A stretch of 34,342 nucleotides of DNA from a bacterium. GTDB taxonomy: Bacteria > Patescibacteriota > Minisyncoccia > Minisyncoccales > UBA1441. Position 1 is the stretch's first letter; each line of letters opens with the position of its first letter. Location of the stretch: assembly GCA_029559515.1 (NCBI GenBank), contig JAKQBO010000014.1:1-34342 (forward strand), written 5' to 3'. Of this stretch, positions 17,404 through 26,105 are shown in pieces. Position numbers and translations under genes: made by a program. Below the pieces are notes generated by a model that saw nothing but the letters and a program-made list of their open reading frames with translations, did no database searches and was not told the DNA's origin.

Positions 17404-18327
17404 CTATTTTTTCAAATAACGCTGAACCGCTAACAGAGTTGAAATAAAACCTAAGAACAGCGCTCCTATAATTTGGATGGCTAGCAGCCAAACAATATTT
17501 TCTGACAAATATTCCCAAAGATTAAATCCTGGGACCAGTGACTCCACCGAAGGAGTCAGGAAATAGCTGGCCGGCAAAATAATCAAAATGACCAAAAGAG
17601 CAGCAAATAGTCCGCTAACCATTCCCTGGACCACAAAAGGTGCCTTAATAAACCAAGACGAGGCTCCCACTAGTTTCATAGTCTCAATTTCGCTCCGAGC
17701 GGCATGGATCGAGACCCGAATGCTGCTAAAGGCAATTAACACAACTAAAACCGTTAAAAGCAAAGCAGCCACCACCCCAAACCACTGGATTCGACTGGTG
17801 GTGTTGAAGACCCGCTCAATCACATCTTCCCGGTGATGGTAATCAACCTTGCTCAGTATATCAGCATGATGCTGAGTTAAATAATCAGCCACCTCAGCAT
17901 AAAGATGAACTTCGCCCAAGGTTATATCGAGCGAAGCTAAAAAGGGATTCTCACCCACCTGCTCCAGGGCTCTTTGATACAAAGGGTCTCCGCGATAACG
18001 GTCTAAAAAATGACTCAAGGCTTCTTCTGGAGAGACAATTTTTATATCCTGAATTTGATCACCGAAATGATCCTTTAAGTCATCTCTGATCACGGCTATT
18101 TCGCTAACCGCTGTGCCTCGCTGGAAATAAGCAGCAATACTGACCCGCTCTTGCACCTGGTTAATAACGGCCTGAGAAAGACCGTTCAGTAAAAAAAGTG
18201 CGCTGACCAAAAAAATCACTACTGCAATTACCAGGACTGTAATCCAGCTTGATTCACGAGCCCGCTTAAAGTTGGTCCAGCCAAATAACAAAACGCGCTT
18301 AAGAGATGTCAATCTAGACATAATCAA
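17404..18327 (-). CDS. ftsX: Cell division protein FtsX
   Basis: Four-TM FtsX architecture; ESSWITVLVIAVVIFLVSALFLLNG, EIETMKLVGASSWFIKAPFVVQGMVSGL; overlaps ftsE by 4 nt. Confidence 0.95.
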   Translation of the reverse strand: MIMSRLTSLKRVLLFGWTNFKRARESSWITVLVIAVVIFLVSALFLLNGLSQAVINQVQERVSIAAYFQRGTAVSEIAVIRDDLKDHFGDQIQDIKIVSPEEALSHFLDRYRGDPLYQRALEQVGENPFLASLDITLGEVHLYAEVADYLTQHHADILSKVDYHHREDVIERVFNTTSRIQWFGVVAALLLTVLVVLIAFSSIRVSIHAARSEIETMKLVGASSWFIKAPFVVQGMVSGLFAALLVILIILPASYFLTPSVESLVPGFNLWEYLSENIVWLLAIQIIGALFLGFISTLLAVQRYLKK

Positions 18328-19007
18328 AAAACAAAGTTTCGGGTTTGATAATCATCACGAATAATTCTCCCCTGATTCAGAGCAATTACCCGGCCTTCGG
18401 TTTGAGCAATCACGTCCTTGTCGTGGGTCGCGACAACGACCGTTGTCCCCATCTGATGAATTTTATTCAACACTTCAATGATATCCCAAGTATTATAGGG
18501 ATCAAGATTGCCGCTTGGCTCATCGGCCATAATCACCTCCGGCTGGTGAATCAGCGCTCGGGCAATAGCGAGGCGCTGCTTCTCCCCGCCTGAAAGCTGA
18601 TGGGGAAAGTCGTCGGTCTTATCGGCCAGGCCGACAATTTCTAAAACTCGGGGCACGTCTCGCTCGATCTCCGAATCAGATGCTCCAATGACGCTTAAGA
18701 CGTAAGCGACATTGCCGTAAACCGTCTGCTGGGGCAACAGCTTATAATCCTGATAGACCACCCCTATCCGCTGCCTTAGCTGGCAGATCTGGCGACGATT
18801 CATCTCTAATACCGATTGCCCGTCAAAATAAACCTGACCCTCGGTTGGAAGCTCTTCGCGGATCAAGAGCTTAATTAAGGTCGTCTTGCCGGCTCCCGAT
18901 TTACCGACAATAGTCACAAACTCGCCCTGCTTAATCTCCAGGTTAATATTATCGAGCGCCAGGCAGGAGTTAGAATAAAGTTTGCTAACTTGGTCAAACT
19001 TAATCAT
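18324..19007 (-). CDS. ftsE: Cell division ATP-binding protein FtsE
   Basis: GKSGAGKTTLIKLL, LSGGEKQRLAIARAL, VIMADEPSGNLDP. Confidence 0.97.
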   Translation of the reverse strand: MIKFDQVSKLYSNSCLALDNINLEIKQGEFVTIVGKSGAGKTTLIKLLIREELPTEGQVYFDGQSVLEMNRRQICQLRQRIGVVYQDYKLLPQQTVYGNVAYVLSVIGASDSEIERDVPRVLEIVGLADKTDDFPHQLSGGEKQRLAIARALIHQPEVIMADEPSGNLDPYNTWDIIEVLNKIHQMGTTVVVATHDKDVIAQTEGRVIALNQGRIIRDDYQTRNFVF

Positions 19008-20110
19008 TGTTCAATTTAATTTCAGCTTTAATGAAATCGTCTAGCTGACCATCCAGCACAGCCTCGACATTTGACGTCTCTACCTCGGTTCGGTAATCTT
19101 TAACCAATTGATAGGGCTGGATAACATAAGAGCGAATCTGTTGGCCCCAAGCAGCGCTTTTGATGCCACTCTTCAGAGCCGAGATCTTCTGAGCCGCTTC
19201 TTCTGCCTGGCGCTTTTTCAATTTCGCCTTTAACAGATTCATAGCCATCTCGCGGTTGGCCCCCTGTGACCGTCCGGCTTGGCAAGCAACTTGAATTTTG
19301 GTTGGTAAATGGGTAATCCTCACCGCTGACTCGGTCTTGTTAACGTACTGGCCACCCGGTCCTGAAGCCCGATAAGTGTCGATCCTAAGATCGCCTAAAT
19401 TAATCTCCAGATCAGACTCGTTCTGGCCAAGAATGGGCAGCACCTCAACTAGAGCAAAAGAAGTGTGGCGTAGCTGCTGGTCAGAAAAAGGAGAAATTCT
19501 AACCAAGCGGTGAACTCCCTGCTCGTTCTTGAGATAGCCAAAGGCATTCTGGCCTTTGATCTCAATAACGACTGCTTTTAATCCAATCCGCCCATCCGGC
19601 CCGCCGGATTCACCAAAGGACTGGTCAAGAATAACCGAACTCCAGCCCTGTTGATCAGCATAGCGCCGATACATTCTAGCCAGCATCGCCACCCAGTCCT
19701 CGGCCTCCCGGCCACCGGCCCCAGCAGTAATTTCGATAATTGCGCCGCCGTGGTCGTACTGGCCGCTCAAGAAACGCTTGATCTCCTGCTGGTCAAGTCT
19801 CTCCTTAAGCTTGGCCAGCTGTCCCTCGACCATCGGCCGGAGACTGCTGTCATCGGCCGCCAGTTGACCCAACTCAGCTAAATCACTCACTTCTTTTTCT
19901 AAAAGAGCTAAACTCTCAACTTCCTCCTCTAATTCGGCTAACCGTTTACTGGTTTCTACGGCCTTCTCTCGATCTGCCCAGAAATCAGGCCGGCTCGTAG
20001 CCTCTTTCAGCTGCTCCGCTTTCTTTTTTTTATCCGCCCAGTTAAAGATAGCCCATCACTTGATGGACCTGCTCTTTCAATTGATTTATCTTGTCTTCTA
20101 GCGGTGTCAT
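19000..20110 (-). CDS. prfB: Peptide chain release factor 2, requires programmed +1 frameshift at CTT TAA C
   Basis: 0-frame MTPLEDKINQLKEQVHQVMGYL then TAA (20042-20044); +1 frame continues NWADKKKKAEQLKEATSRPDFWADREKA... into GGQ (ASGPGGQYVNKTESAVRITH) and SPF (RISPFSDQQLRHTSF) motifs. The ORF-track start (19890, GTG) is an internal codon. Confidence 0.95.
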
Positions 20111-20116
20111 ATCTTG

Positions 20117-20189
20117 AGCCGAGAGCGGGATTCGAACCCGCGACCTAGCGCTTACGAAGCGCTCGCTCTACCAACTGAGCTATCTCGGC
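20117..20189 (-). tRNA. tRNA-Thr (CGT), no CCA encoded
   Basis: Reverse complement GCCGAGATAGCTCAGTTGGTAGAGCGAGCGCTTCGTAAGCGCTAGGTCGCGGGTTCGAATCCCGCTCTCGGC; anticodon loop TTCGTAA. Confidence 0.95.
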
Positions 20190-20194
20190 CGAGC

Positions 20195-20269
20195 TGGAGC
20201 GGCAGACGGGAATTGAACCCGCGACCTTCTGCTTGGGAAGCAGACGTTCTGCCTCTGAACTACTGCCGC
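20195..20269 (-). tRNA. tRNA-Gly (CCC), CCA encoded
   Basis: Reverse complement GCGGCAGTAGTTCAGAGGCAGAACGTCTGCTTCCCAAGCAGAAGGTCGCGGGTTCAATTCCCGTCTGCCGCTCCA. Confidence 0.95.
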
Positions 20270-20661
20270 CTAAACCAGCCACCAACGGTAGCTTTTAGCT
20301 TCTCCCAAAAATCAAGCTCTGTTTCTTCTAAAGAAACTTCTGCTTCTTCTGGCTCTATCTCAAAAACAATCACTTCTTCGCCCGACCTTTTTAAATTCAA
20401 TCGCTCCAGAGCAACCCTCTCCAAAAAAGATTCTTCGCCGGTCGCCTCAGCCTGGGCCTCCAGCTGGCTTCTCTGCTCCTCTAGAGTCCGCATTTCGGCC
20501 TCCAGCCGCTCGGCTCTCTCCCGATACTCTCTTCCCTGTCGATAAAGACTGATGTTTCGTTGAGCAAAGAAAACCAGCAAAACTAATACTGAAACAAACG
20601 CCAGCCAAGACCAAAAACTATTTTTCTTTTTGCGCCGAGCCGGTCGCCATTGCTCTACCAT
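20260..20661 (-). CDS. FtsB/DivIC-like septum formation protein
   Basis: Single N-terminal TM followed by coiled coil and ESFLERVALERLNLKRSGEEVIVF. Confidence 0.8.
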   Translation of the reverse strand: MVEQWRPARRKKKNSFWSWLAFVSVLVLLVFFAQRNISLYRQGREYRERAERLEAEMRTLEEQRSQLEAQAEATGEESFLERVALERLNLKRSGEEVIVFEIEPEEAEVSLEETELDFWEKLKATVGGWFRRQ

Positions 20662-20686
20662 ACTCTATCTATTATAAACTAACTGC

Positions 20687-22468
20687 TCAACTCTTCAACA
20701 TTTTCAGGAACACCTCCGCCGTCAGGTTGACCCGGCCCGTCTGAGCCAGCTTCTTTTTACCCTGGCGCTGCTTAACCAACAGCTTTTTCTTTCGGCTCCA
20801 GTCCCCGCCATAAAGAGGGGCCGTAACATTTTTGCGCCGAGCCTTGATTGTTTGCCGGGCGATGATTCGCCCCTCAACCCGAGCTTGAAGACTGATCATA
20901 AATTGCTCCGCTGGCAAAACTTCCTTCAGTCGATCAACCAGTCTGCGTCCTTCGCGGTAGGCTTCTGATCGGGCAACTATTCGAGAAAGGCTATCTTTGA
21001 CTTCTCCGGCAATGAGAATTTCCAGCTTAACCAGATCAGCAGCGCGATAATCCAGCAGCTGATAGCTAGCCGAAGCATGGCCCTCGGTCGCTCCCTTTAG
21101 AGCATCATCCAGCCCGGCCATAATACAGCGCAGCGGGGTCTGATAAACCAAGACAAATCGCCCCGCCTGCAGATATTGCTGCTCCTGAAAGCTGCCCTCG
21201 CGCTGGCTCAGAACATCCATCGCCTGGCCTAACCACCGCTTAGGAACCACTATCTTTAGTTCAACCCAGGGCTCAGCCAGTTCTTCCATCTCTTCTGCTG
21301 GCGGCCAGTCAGCCGCTGAATTAACCATTTTCTTTGCCTGGCCCCGGCGTTTAATCTGGTAGCTGACCATGGGCGAGGTAATAATCAAATCCAAGCCAAA
21401 CTCTTCCTCGAGTCTGCGAGCCGTAATCTCTGCATGTAATAAGCCTAAAAATCCAACCCGAAAGCCTTTCCCTAGACCTTCTCTTTTTTCTACCTCAAAG
21501 GTCAGAGCCGGATCATTAAGCTTAAGTTTCTCCAGAGAAGACTTAAGCAAGGTAAAACCACTTTCATTACGAGCATAAAAACCATTAAAAACCATCGGCT
21601 GGGGCTCGCGATAGCCCGGCCAGGGCGTAACCGGACAATTCTCTTTCATGAATGTATCACCAACCCGAACGCTATCTGATTCTTTTAAACCAGTTGCCAA
21701 ATAACCTATCTCGCCGGAAGAGAGTTCGCTTTGAGGCTCAAGCTCCGGTCGGAAAAAACCAACCTGTTTAACCTCTCCCTTGACTCCGGTGGCATTTAAG
21801 ACAAATTGATCCCCGGCCCGGACTGAACCGCCAAATAACCTTAAATAAGCGACCACCCCCTGGAAAGAATCATAATGAGAATCAAAGATTAAGCCGCAAA
21901 AATCAGAGCCGCCTTTATCCGGAGCGGGAACTTCTCGAATAACTCTCGCTAATAGATCGCTTACCCCGATTCCTTTTTTAGCCGAAATCAAAGAAACATC
22001 ATTGATGTCAACTCCGACTATGTCAGCGAGCTCCCGCTGAGTCGCTTCAGTCTCAGCCTGGGGCAGATCAATTTTGTTCACCGCCGGAATAATAACCAGG
22101 CCCTGATCCTGAGCCAGCCTCAGATTAGCCAGCGTCTGGGCTTGAATGCCTTGAGATGCGTCTACTAGTAAAATCGCTCCCTCAACCGCAGCCAAGGCTC
22201 GCGAAACTTCATAACCGAAATCAACATGGCCGGGCGTATCAATTAAATTCAACAGCCATGACTGGCCATCGAGCTGATAGCGCATCCGCACCGGATGCAT
22301 CTTAATGGTAATCCCTTTCTCTTTTTCCAGATTCATCCGATCTAAGAACTGGTCTTGCATCTTAAAACCGGCCACTGTTCCCGTCAGCTCTAAGAATCGG
22401 TCGGCCAGGGTAGACTTGCCGTGGTCAACATGACTGATGATGACAAAGTTTCGAAAAGAGCCCAACAT
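20687..22468 (-). CDS. lepA: Elongation factor 4 (LepA)
   Basis: RNFVIISHVDHGKSTLADR, DTPGHVDFGYEVSRALAA, NKIDLPQAE, GFLGLLHAEI. Confidence 0.97.
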   Translation of the reverse strand: MLGSFRNFVIISHVDHGKSTLADRFLELTGTVAGFKMQDQFLDRMNLEKEKGITIKMHPVRMRYQLDGQSWLLNLIDTPGHVDFGYEVSRALAAVEGAILLVDASQGIQAQTLANLRLAQDQGLVIIPAVNKIDLPQAETEATQRELADIVGVDINDVSLISAKKGIGVSDLLARVIREVPAPDKGGSDFCGLIFDSHYDSFQGVVAYLRLFGGSVRAGDQFVLNATGVKGEVKQVGFFRPELEPQSELSSGEIGYLATGLKESDSVRVGDTFMKENCPVTPWPGYREPQPMVFNGFYARNESGFTLLKSSLEKLKLNDPALTFEVEKREGLGKGFRVGFLGLLHAEITARRLEEEFGLDLIITSPMVSYQIKRRGQAKKMVNSAADWPPAEEMEELAEPWVELKIVVPKRWLGQAMDVLSQREGSFQEQQYLQAGRFVLVYQTPLRCIMAGLDDALKGATEGHASASYQLLDYRAADLVKLEILIAGEVKDSLSRIVARSEAYREGRRLVDRLKEVLPAEQFMISLQARVEGRIIARQTIKARRKNVTAPLYGGDWSRKKKLLVKQRQGKKKLAQTGRVNLTAEVFLKMLKS

Positions 22469-24102
22469 TATCTTTTAAATTCTTGCTTGATGGCCTTGAA
22501 GAACTTAACTAGCTCCGGCCGATTAAGATAGTAGCTGGCTAGCAAATAGCTGACCAGGGCCACAGCTAGGGCTACCGCGACTTGGGTCACTAAGCCCACC
22601 ACGCGCTGCATGTCGACCCGGGGCGCCATGAAATAAAGAGAGGCATAAACCAAGAGCCCCATAATCAAAGAGGCTAGCGCAGTCTTCAAGAAAAAAACCA
22701 TCAGGTTTTTAATGAAAGGCATTGACCAGCGCTTTCTTAAAATCAAAGTCAATAAAACCAGTTGAAAAATATTAGACAAAGAAAAAGCCAGTGGCAGTCC
22801 AACAATCCGAATGTCGCTAATATCTTGAATCTTCATAACCGAACCGACTCCTTCTTGGAACCAGCCGGGCTGGCCAAGTAAGGAAATGAAAGCAAAAATT
22901 AACACAACGTTAAGGAGGACTGATCCGAGAGCCACCCAGGCCGGTGTTTTATTGTCCTGAATGGCGCTAAAAGTGCGAGAGACCAAAGTCACCAAGGCTT
23001 GAGCAAATATACCTAGGCAGAATAAGCCTAAGCAGGCGGCCGTCAAGCGAGTATCCGCCCAGGAAAACTTTCCCGTTCCCAAGACAATTCTCACCAACTG
23101 CGCCCGCAGCAAAAAGAACAAAACACTTCCGGGAATAATTAAGAAGAGAATTTGCCGAAAACTGGCTACGAAGTTTTTTAAAATCTCAGCCTTGTCGCGA
23201 CGAGCAAAAGCCAGGGCCATGGTCGGAAAGATAGCCGCCGAAAAAGACACGCCGACCAAGCGGGTCAACGCCTGACTGAAGTCACCGGCTAAATTGTAAA
23301 CGGAAATGCTGCCAACGGCCAACATTGAAGAGACAGCTGTCACCACTAGCAGGTTAACCTGACCAAAAATAACAGTCAGCGAGCGAGGCGTTGCTAGAGT
23401 TAGTAAGCGCTTTAGGCCAACGTGCCGCCAAGCAAAAGCTGGAGGCTGCCCGGCCCGCAACAAAAAGAAGGAAGGCAGTTGGATTGCTAAATGCATAATC
23501 GCCCCCAGCACCATCCCCCAAGCCAGGCCAATCAATCCTAGCCAAGGGACAAAGATAATTATGCCAATAATTATCCCCAGGTTATGGAAAATCGGCGCCA
23601 GCGAGCTAACTAAAAACCGGTCAAAGCACTGCAAGGTTCCGGAGATAATCGTACTGAGACCAAGAATCATCGGGGTTAATAACATAATCCTCATCAGCCA
23701 AACAATCTCAGCCTGAATCGCGGCCGCAAATCCGGGGGTAATAATAGCCACCACCTGAGGAGCAAAAATAATTAACAACGAAGAAACAACCGCTAAAAAC
23801 AGCGGCAGCTGATTCATCACCGCCGACAGAAAGAGCCAGCCTTCTTTTTCCGAACGCTGGCTATACTCGCGGAACAGAGGCACCACGGCGATCGAGATCG
23901 CCCCCATAATCAAAACCGTCGTGATAAAGCTCGGCACCCGAAGAGCGGAAAAATAGATATCTCTTTCAATCGGATCAAAACCCCCGGCGATTAAGCGGTT
24001 CCTGATTAGGCCCAGAAAAGCACTGAGTAAGCTGGCCCCAGCCAAAACCAAACCGGCCGAAGTACTGCTCTTGGTCCGATGATTCAAAACCTTGTTAATC
24101 AT
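22468..24102 (-). CDS. murJ: Lipid II flippase MurJ (MviN)
   Basis: Multi-TM, FRNxxI/GxxR MviN pattern (LSAFLGLIRNRLIAGGFDP), 544 aa. Confidence 0.93.
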   Translation of the reverse strand: MINKVLNHRTKSSTSAGLVLAGASLLSAFLGLIRNRLIAGGFDPIERDIYFSALRVPSFITTVLIMGAISIAVVPLFREYSQRSEKEGWLFLSAVMNQLPLFLAVVSSLLIIFAPQVVAIITPGFAAAIQAEIVWLMRIMLLTPMILGLSTIISGTLQCFDRFLVSSLAPIFHNLGIIIGIIIFVPWLGLIGLAWGMVLGAIMHLAIQLPSFFLLRAGQPPAFAWRHVGLKRLLTLATPRSLTVIFGQVNLLVVTAVSSMLAVGSISVYNLAGDFSQALTRLVGVSFSAAIFPTMALAFARRDKAEILKNFVASFRQILFLIIPGSVLFFLLRAQLVRIVLGTGKFSWADTRLTAACLGLFCLGIFAQALVTLVSRTFSAIQDNKTPAWVALGSVLLNVVLIFAFISLLGQPGWFQEGVGSVMKIQDISDIRIVGLPLAFSLSNIFQLVLLTLILRKRWSMPFIKNLMVFFLKTALASLIMGLLVYASLYFMAPRVDMQRVVGLVTQVAVALAVALVSYLLASYYLNRPELVKFFKAIKQEFKR

Positions 24103-24144
24103 AATTATACCAGCTCATTTTATCAGAATCCGCCAAACAAAAAA

Positions 24145-24470
24145 GCCCGACCTGCGATAAGCCGAATTCTGTTTAGACGATCATCTATCTGGGCCGCACG
24201 TTACCGTCCGGCTCAAGCGAGCCACCTGGAGAGCTAACTCTCCTCTTTGCTCTTGCACCCGGTAAGGATTTAGCCGTTTCACCTTCAGCTTTCACTGAAG
24301 CTCTCCCCGAAGGGAGCCAGCCTCTTTCAAGGCTAAACGTCTCTGTTCGCACCTCTATTTAGGATAAAACCCAAACGACGGCCGTTAGCCGCTACCTTTT
24401 TTCCCTAAATGGGAGGGTGTTCGGACTTTCCTCGCTATCCGAAGATAGCGCAATCGTCTCGCAGATCAGG
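24145..24470 (-). ncRNA. rnpB: RNase P RNA, bacterial type A
   Basis: Reverse complement contains GAGGAAAGTCCGAAC, GGTGCGAACAGAG, CCGGACGGTAACGTGCGG, AACAGAATTCGGCTTATCGCAGG with P1 pairing; followed by T-run. Confidence 0.95.
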
Positions 24471-24477
24471 CAATTAA

Positions 24478-24505
24478 AATATAGTAAAAATTTAATAAAT
24501 GTCAA
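24478..24505 (-). promoter_or_regulatory. Promoter of rnpB
   Basis: TTGACA (24500-24505), 16-nt spacer, TATATT (24478-24483), about 7 nt before the RNA 5' end. Confidence 0.7.
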
Positions 24506-24507
24506 GC

Positions 24508-24942
24508 CTAGCAAAGGCGCTGATTCTCTTGATCTAGCGCTTGGTTTACCAGGCGATCAGCTTCTTCGTTTTCCTCACGACTGACCTGATTAAAAACAAC
24601 CTCGCCGAACTCTGTCTTTAGGTTCCAAAGCTTAAGAAACAAAGGCACTAGTTTTGAATTAACTATTTTATATCGGCCGTTTATTTGCTCAACCAGGAGC
24701 TGAGAATCTGAATAAACCTCAATTGATATTTCTTTGATTTTCTGTTTTCCCCAGCGAGCCTTAATCTTCTCTAAGGCAAAGATAGCCGCTGAATATTCAG
24801 CTTCATTATTAGTCTTCACTCCTAGAGCTTGAGCGTATTCCCCCAGTACCTTCCCCTGGGCATCAGCAACAACTACCCCTAAAGCAGCTGGACCGGGGTT
24901 GCCTCGAGCGCCACCATCAATGTGTACAATCAGCTTATCCAT
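24508..24942 (-). CDS. rnhA: RNase HI-like protein
   Basis: LIVHIDGGARGNPGPAALGVV, NNEAEYSAAIFAL, YSDSQLLVEQINGRYK; MDKLIVHIDGG ATG at 24942 more likely than the track start at 24963. Confidence 0.88.
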   Translation of the reverse strand: MDKLIVHIDGGARGNPGPAALGVVVADAQGKVLGEYAQALGVKTNNEAEYSAAIFALEKIKARWGKQKIKEISIEVYSDSQLLVEQINGRYKIVNSKLVPLFLKLWNLKTEFGEVVFNQVSREENEEADRLVNQALDQENQRLC

Positions 24943-26104
24943 AAAGTTGGCGATAATTTTCAATCAAACAAAGTCGGAATTTCTGTAGATTCTCATTTTT
25001 AATTTCAAAACCGCCCGCTGGCGGATGACCGCCAAAATTAGTCAGATGTTCGGAGCAGGCACTCATTAAGGCGACACAATCTATCTTCTCTGGGGAGCGA
25101 ACCGACCCGCGGGTCATCTTGGCCATTTGAGAATAAACAAAGGCTGGCCGATTGTACTCATCGGCCAGGCGAGAAGCCACCGCGGCAATAACCCGACGGG
25201 GCCAATTCTCACCGCCAACAAAGATGACCTCTTCCAGACTCTCCTCATTTAACCGCTGTTGAGCCTCTAAAATAATCTCCTCTCGTAGGACTAAATATTC
25301 CCGCCATCGGCTTTCGAGAGTTTGAATTATCTTAACGGCTCGAGCCGGCTTGTCTTCGGTTAAAAGCAAAAACGACTCAGCCTGTCGCTGTTGATTAACT
25401 TGGCTAGCATTGAGCGTGGCAATGATCTGATGAATTGCTTCTTTCAGAGTTTTCTCTTTAGTCAAATAGCGATCAAGTAGGGCACGCAAAGCAACCTGGC
25501 TGGTGCTTGGCAAGAGATCCATCATTCGATTAACAATAACCATGTTATCGTGCTCCAAGGGCATCATATCGGCTATGGTCGCTAGACCAGCCAGCCTGAC
25601 CAGCTGTTCATCTAAGAGATCAAAGTCCGGATCGTCCTGCAGTAGCCAGCGGGCAAAGTGATAGCAAAGCCCGGCCGCGGCCAGTTGCTTAAAGTGGTAG
25701 CTGTCTGCCGGATGTTTAGGATTAATGATGAAGTTGGCCGGAGGCAGTTCGGGAGACAACGGCTCATGATGGTCAATCACCAAGACCTCAAAGCCCAGCT
25801 CTCGGGCTTTAGCAATTCCCTTATTATCGCTGATCCCCAGGTCAACTAAAATCAACAAGGCCGGAGCCTTGTCTTTAATAAAATCCAGAGCTTTTAAGCT
25901 GAATCCATGCCCCTCCGTTTCATGCAGACAAAAAAGAGTTTCAATTTGTTTAAAGCCCAGGCGCCCTAGAGCCTCTTTGACGATCATCACTGAACAAACC
26001 CCGTCGACATCTTCATCGCCGTAGATAACCACCCTATTGGAGCGAGGCTGCTGACTGACATAATCAGCCGCCGCCTGCATGTTCCTGATCGGGCTCAGTT
26101 CCAT
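24935..26104 (-). CDS. DHH/DHHA1 phosphoesterase, RecJ-like
   Basis: VVIYGDEDVDGVCSVMI, LVIDHHEP, C-terminal FGGHPPAGGFEI. Confidence 0.9.
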   Translation of the reverse strand: MELSPIRNMQAAADYVSQQPRSNRVVIYGDEDVDGVCSVMIVKEALGRLGFKQIETLFCLHETEGHGFSLKALDFIKDKAPALLILVDLGISDNKGIAKARELGFEVLVIDHHEPLSPELPPANFIINPKHPADSYHFKQLAAAGLCYHFARWLLQDDPDFDLLDEQLVRLAGLATIADMMPLEHDNMVIVNRMMDLLPSTSQVALRALLDRYLTKEKTLKEAIHQIIATLNASQVNQQRQAESFLLLTEDKPARAVKIIQTLESRWREYLVLREEIILEAQQRLNEESLEEVIFVGGENWPRRVIAAVASRLADEYNRPAFVYSQMAKMTRGSVRSPEKIDCVALMSACSEHLTNFGGHPPAGGFEIKNENLQKFRLCLIENYRQLYG

Positions 26105-26105
26105 C

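Noticed and set aside
19000-19890. RF2 as an N-terminally truncated 296-aa protein starting at GTG 19890
   Set aside because: The +1 frame is open and RF2-like upstream to the CTTTAAC frameshift site and ATG at 20110
20018-20035. A8 run just after the RF2 frameshift site as a polymerase-slippage site
   Set aside because: It lies downstream of the in-frame TAA, so slippage there cannot bypass the stop; AAA-rich Lys codons suffice to explain it
20114-20545. Plus-strand 143-aa ORF (MSRERDSNPRPSAYEALALPTELSRP...)
   Set aside because: Antisense read of tRNA-Thr and tRNA-Gly plus the ftsB-like gene; SNPRPSAYEALALPTELSRP is a classic spurious tRNA-antisense translation
24070-24110. Extended -10 (TGGTATAAT) one base before the murJ ATG
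   Set aside because: A transcript from it would start inside the ORF; either chance AT-rich match or start misplacement, not enough to call
24942-24963. RNase HI start at 24963
   Set aside because: MDKLIVHIDGG at 24942 fits the family N-terminus better and reduces overlap with the DHH gene; not biologically significant
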